8,432 bases of DNA from the NCBI GenBank assembly GCA_011049495.1, contig DSBF01000442.1:1-8432 (forward strand), read 5' to 3'. Under the pieces are notes generated by a model. That model saw only the letters and a program-made list of their open reading frames with translations. It searched no databases and was not told where the DNA came from. Within the stretch, counting starts at the first letter, position 1. Each line of letters opens with the position of its first letter. Positions 6,065 through 8,432 of this stretch are shown here, piece after piece. Position numbers and translations under genes: made by a program. This DNA is from Ignavibacteria bacterium. Lineage in GTDB: Bacteria > Bacteroidota > Ignavibacteria > Ignavibacteriales > Melioribacteraceae.

Positions 6065-6196
6065 GCACAACGGTCAAGTATAAGCGTAGTGCGGGATTTC
6101 GGAGTGATTAACTGTCCGCCCACCGCAAAGTTTTTCAGGAGCAATAAAGCTCAATTTTAGCCGTGCAGCCCGCATTACGCTTATACAATGTTGTGC
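6065..6196 (-). repeat. attC-like palindromic recombination site (end of block A)
   Basis: On the plus strand the core box GCACAAC (6065-6071) is followed by 6 unpaired bases. GTATAAGCGTAGTGCGGG (6078-6095) then pairs at all 18 positions with CCCGCATTACGCTTATAC (6169-6186), one pair being a G-T wobble. Three unpaired bases follow, then the box GTTGTGC (6190-6196). Total length 132 bases falls in the 57-141 range known for integron attC sites, and the unequal 6/3 spacer recalls their unpaired central spacer. The 73-base middle can form small hairpins such as GAGC/GCTC at 6139-6152. The inverse core box extends to GTTGTGCCTC, matching the start of block A 2.15 kb away. The boxes deviate at one position from GTTRRRY. 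No integrase is visible, so this is called attC-like. The stem may also end transcription of the upstream gene. Confidence 0.65.
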
Positions 6197-8364
6197 CTCG
6201 TACTTTTTCATTTCGTTTCTTCAACTTCGTCTCCTTCGAACATAAAATCCAAGAATAACAATTCAGCCATTGCGGTCTCATCCTCAAATTTCAAGTCCCA
6301 CCTTTTTTCCATAAACTTTAATAGTTTGATGCTTCTCTCCAAAATTGTGTCTGCGTTCCACTCTGGATAATTTGAAACTTCTATCTCTGAATGTGAACCA
6401 TCTGAATATCCTTGTCTGATTTTCTCTTTAAGATCGTTATATTTTGGTCTTTTCTTGTCAACGAAACAGTCATTTTGTAGGCTTGAGTTGATGCTTTGAG
6501 ATAATGGAAGAAGATTTCCTAATGTTCCTTGAAAATAGTGTCGTTCTTGCTTTTTAAAATCCTTAAAGCTCACTTTCCAACACTTGTTGTCTGGGGTTTG
6601 CGGATAAATGTGCTCAATTGATACTTTATCCTTTTCTCCTTTTACAAAAAGTTTCCAATCAATTTTTTGGCTGCCTCTTTGGCGCACTTTTTCCATTTCA
6701 TATTCATAGAGAAAATATCTTAAACCGTTCCAATTGTAGAAACCACCACCACTTTTGAATTTCTTTTCAATGAATTTTTGGAAGTAGGTATAGTCAAAAT
6801 AATTTTCCTCCGATTCTTCTGGGGAATAGAAGCAGTAATGCATTCGTTCATTTAACCTTTCGATTATCGTCTCAATCGAGAGTTCGCTATTTCGCAATTG
6901 TCTGGCTGCTCGATAGAACTCACTATTTCTGTATGTTGAAAAAGCTCGGCTAAGGCGAAAGGTGACGAAGATAAATCGCTCTATTGCCTGAAAAAGCTGT
7001 ACTCGGTCTTCCGAAGTTATTTTCTTGGTTAAGTAAGAAACAGTTACTAATGGACGGAAGTAAATGATTCCTATTCGATTCAATCGGTCAATCCAAAGTC
7101 GTTCTATCTCTGGTAAGTCAGTATTATTTACTGGATGATGTGTGTTATACCAATGAACTGCTGCGGATTTTAGGCTATTGACATAGTCCTCAATTTCTTT
7201 TGGTGTGAGTTTTGAACGAAGAATAGTTTTTTCTTCGCCATTTCCGTTTGTTTCAACTTCTTCTTGGTCAGTTTCTTCATCCTGTTTAATTTCCTCAAAT
7301 TCTTGTATTGAACTAACTTTTACTTCTGTTTTTGCATAGATATTTTGAGGCGTAAATTTTTGTTCAAGGAGGAATCGAATGTAATCGTCTCCTTTTTCTC
7401 TTGTGTATTGGAAATACATAATCCAATGAGCTACAAGAAAATCATCATCATTCAGGGGATATTTTTTGTTTCTGCCTAATTGATAGTATACCTCTTTCCA
7501 AGCGTCATTGATTTTTTCTCTAAGGGAAGTTCGTTCATCCGGCTTTAGTTCATCTTCTTCATATAGTGTTGTAAGGTAAATAAGTCTGTTTTTTAGCAAT
7601 TCTAAGTTGGAAAGCTTTTTTCCTCGATTGTTCATAGTCTCAAAAGCAACAAAAACATCAAAGTCATCACTGATTTCATAGACATTAAACATCAAGTTTT
7701 GTGTCAGTTTCTTAAAGAGTGATACAATTTCGGTAAGACCGTACTCATTATAGAACTCGGCTAAATTTTCTTTGAAAAATTTCTTGGAGTTTTCAAGGTT
7801 GAGTGTGTAAAAGGTTTCCTGAATACTTCCGCTGTTAGGTTCAAGAAAAATCCTGTGCTTTAAAAATTTGAAACTTGGATTGTCTGTTTCGTAACCAAAT
7901 TTGTATGTCTTGATAATAAATCGAGGTGGTTTCTCAATTACAAGGTATGATTCTTTGATAGCCTTCAAGCTGAACGAACCGAGATAAATTTCTTCTTCTT
8001 TTTTCTCTGAATTTTCAGGTAGTTCTTTCAACAACTCGGAAATAGCTTGAATAAAAATCACAAAGGTTGTCAGCCTTTGTTGTCCGTCAACAATGTGAAA
8101 AGGCTTAAATCCTCTATCTTCAATCAGCCATTTTTCATCATTCCACAAAGACCAAGTCTGTTTATCTAATTTTTTCAGAGATAGAAGTCCAGTATAATGA
8201 AATCTGTCAGGTGGTATATTTACAACATCTTCCCAAAAATCTTTTAGCTGTCTTGTCGTCCAAGCGTATCCTCGTTGGTAGTCTGGGATTTTGAAAATCC
8301 TGTCTTTAAATATGTTCTGTAATGATTCTAATTCTTGCATTCAGTTTCTTTGTATGAGGCACAA
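6071..8364 (-). mobile_element. putative cassette A carrying the DUF262-DUF1524 nuclease (about 2.3 kb)
   Basis: The block starts on the minus strand at core box GTTGTGCCTC (plus GAGGCACAAC, 8356-8365) and ends with the attC-like element 6065-6196. The stretch just before that element's inverse core reads, on the plus strand, GTTGTGCCTCGTAC (6190-6203). It is complementary to GTATGAGGCACAAC (8352-8365) in 13 of 14 positions, the first ten exact. The match lies just outside the gene at both ends: only 4 bases separate the repeat from the stop codon, and 11 from the start codon. One gene in cassette orientation followed by an attC-like site is the classic cassette plan. The boundaries are inferred; no empty site or second copy is available for comparison. 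Confidence 0.5.
6208..8340 (-). CDS. DUF262-DUF1524 fusion protein, GmrSD-like (type IV-like) restriction nuclease, 710 aa
   Basis: A single-chain GmrS plus GmrD architecture. The N-terminal DUF262 (ParB/Srx-like) domain shows IPDYQRGYAW (18-27), HIVDGQQRL (82-90) and FETMNNRGKKLSNLELLKN (233-251); in characterised relatives this domain binds and hydrolyses nucleotides. The C-terminal DUF1524 domain has an HNH-type nuclease motif SIEHIYPQ with H577, followed by GTLGNLLPLSQSINSSLQN (605-623). A charged, acidic linker (about 347-372) lies between them. Relatives include GmrSD, which cuts glucosylated hydroxymethylcytosine phage DNA, BrxU of BREX islands, and SspE. No BREX or phosphorothioation genes are visible, so it probably acts alone. 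It is the only gene of its block, with its start 25 bases from the core box upstream. The ligand or modified base it senses cannot be told from sequence. Length is usual for the fused family and both motif sets look intact. Confidence 0.88.
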   Translation of the reverse strand: MQELESLQNIFKDRIFKIPDYQRGYAWTTRQLKDFWEDVVNIPPDRFHYTGLLSLKKLDKQTWSLWNDEKWLIEDRGFKPFHIVDGQQRLTTFVIFIQAISELLKELPENSEKKEEEIYLGSFSLKAIKESYLVIEKPPRFIIKTYKFGYETDNPSFKFLKHRIFLEPNSGSIQETFYTLNLENSKKFFKENLAEFYNEYGLTEIVSLFKKLTQNLMFNVYEISDDFDVFVAFETMNNRGKKLSNLELLKNRLIYLTTLYEEDELKPDERTSLREKINDAWKEVYYQLGRNKKYPLNDDDFLVAHWIMYFQYTREKGDDYIRFLLEQKFTPQNIYAKTEVKVSSIQEFEEIKQDEETDQEEVETNGNGEEKTILRSKLTPKEIEDYVNSLKSAAVHWYNTHHPVNNTDLPEIERLWIDRLNRIGIIYFRPLVTVSYLTKKITSEDRVQLFQAIERFIFVTFRLSRAFSTYRNSEFYRAARQLRNSELSIETIIERLNERMHYCFYSPEESEENYFDYTYFQKFIEKKFKSGGGFYNWNGLRYFLYEYEMEKVRQRGSQKIDWKLFVKGEKDKVSIEHIYPQTPDNKCWKVSFKDFKKQERHYFQGTLGNLLPLSQSINSSLQNDCFVDKKRPKYNDLKEKIRQGYSDGSHSEIEVSNYPEWNADTILERSIKLLKFMEKRWDLKFEDETAMAELLFLDFMFEGDEVEETK

Positions 8365-8365
8365 C
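8352..8365 (-). repeat. core box at start of block A (outer end of a further attC-like element)
   Basis: GTATGAGGCACAAC on the plus strand is the inverted partner of 6190-6203 (13 of 14 positions). It carries the GCACAAC core box. The DNA to its right (8366-8432) should be the rest of an upstream attC-like site, and TTGTGC recurs at the very end of the window (8427-8432). No long inner stem can be drawn in that 67-base stretch, only a 5-bp ACACC/GGTGT hairpin (8378-8401), so the upstream site is either a divergent short one or continues past the window. Confidence 0.5.
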
Positions 8366-8368
8366 TTC

Positions 8369-8396
8369 TTTATACGAACACCCCATCCCTCCAAAA
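8369..8396 (-). promoter_or_regulatory. possible promoter of the DUF262 gene (weak)
   Basis: On the minus strand TTTTGG (8396-8391) and TATAAA (8374-8369) are 16 bases apart, a loose sigma-70-like pair. Transcription would begin about 20 bases before the ATG. There is no TAnnTTTG box. If real, it would lie inside the upstream attC-like DNA. The alternative is read-through from a cassette to the right. Confidence 0.2.
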
Positions 8397-8432
8397 GGTG
8401 TACTTTATTTCCATTATTAGCATATATTGTGC

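Larger units (their letters stand above)
1171..6070 (-). mobile_element. putative cassette B carrying the whole restriction-modification operon (about 4.9 kb)
   Basis: On the minus strand this block starts inside the core box GTTGTGCG (plus CGCACAAC, 6064-6071) and ends at the attC-like element 1165-1317, whose inverse core (plus GTTGTGCG, 1311-1318) is the exact 8-base complement of that start. The other box of the same element (CTATAAC) does not match it. This is what a closed circular cassette would leave after insertion. It contains the controller, fused methyltransferase, HNH nuclease and the 125-aa gene, all in the orientation expected for cassettes, plus its own likely promoter. Nearly 5 kb and four genes is large; typical cassettes hold one gene of 0.5-1 kb. 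Boundaries are inferred from the repeat. Confidence 0.45.

Noticed and set aside
5948..6160. Plus-strand open frame of 70 codons in the intergenic region
   Set aside because: It runs through the hairpin, the CCTGCC palindrome and the attC-like stem, and its translation has no recognisable domain. It is read against all neighbouring genes.
6190..8365. Inverted repeats around the DUF262 gene as terminal repeats of a transposon
   Set aside because: No transposase lies inside, and the inner copy is part of a larger palindrome that continues outward to 6065. Block B shows the same relation with a different sequence. A cassette explains both better, though target duplications could not be checked.
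8359..8432. Complete third attC-like element
   Set aside because: Core-like GCACAAC and TTGTGC are present at its two ends, but no inner stem longer than about 5 bp can be formed, and the window ends exactly there. Only the core box at 8352-8365 is reported.

Overview
The window is a low-GC piece of accessory DNA whose six genes are all read from the minus strand. It most likely comes from a Bacteroidota (Cytophaga/Flavobacterium/Sphingobacterium-type) bacterium. The reasons are A+T-rich coding sequence, little Shine-Dalgarno signal before the starts, a TAnnTTTG-type -7 promoter box before the regulator gene, and GC-richer palindromic intergenic DNA. This assignment is an inference; no rRNA or core gene is present to anchor it.

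Reading from the right end leftwards (5' to 3' on the minus strand): (A) 8340-6208 encodes a 710-residue DUF262-DUF1524 protein, a fused GmrSD-like (type IV-like) restriction nuclease. (B) 5852-1437 is a compact restriction-modification operon: an XRE-type controller (107 aa), a bifunctional methyltransferase with an m5C domain fused to an Eco57I-like m6A domain (835 aa), an HNH endonuclease (400 aa), and an unrecognised 125-aa protein. The first three genes are joined by two 4-bp ATGA overlaps. (C) 1136 to the left edge holds two radical SAM genes joined by a TAATG overlap; the second is cut by the window edge.

The most interesting feature lies between these blocks. The two gene-poor stretches (1137-1436 and 5853-6207) each contain a long imperfect palindrome (1165-1317 and 6065-6196) built like an integron attC site: outer 7-bp core boxes of GCACAAC/GTTGTGC type, an asymmetric unpaired spacer, a 16-18-bp inner stem, and a variable middle. 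Each inverse core box matches the start of its own block better than the neighbouring box. The block A end matches the block A start over 10 exact bases, 2.15 kb away; the block B end matches the block B start over 8 exact bases, 4.7 kb away. That is the relation expected if each block had once been a free circular cassette. I therefore read the window as an integron-like array of three cassettes, two of them carrying anti-phage nuclease systems. They are much larger than normal cassettes and no integrase is in view, so a different repeat-driven exchange system remains possible.

The other intergenic content is two GC-rich CCTGCC palindromes (1219-1237, 6014-6030), two hairpins with CGTTGGC in the loop near the two ends of block B (1368-1410, 5967-6009), and a probable promoter for the restriction-modification operon (5893-5926). 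I saw no tRNA, rRNA, CRISPR array or transposase gene.
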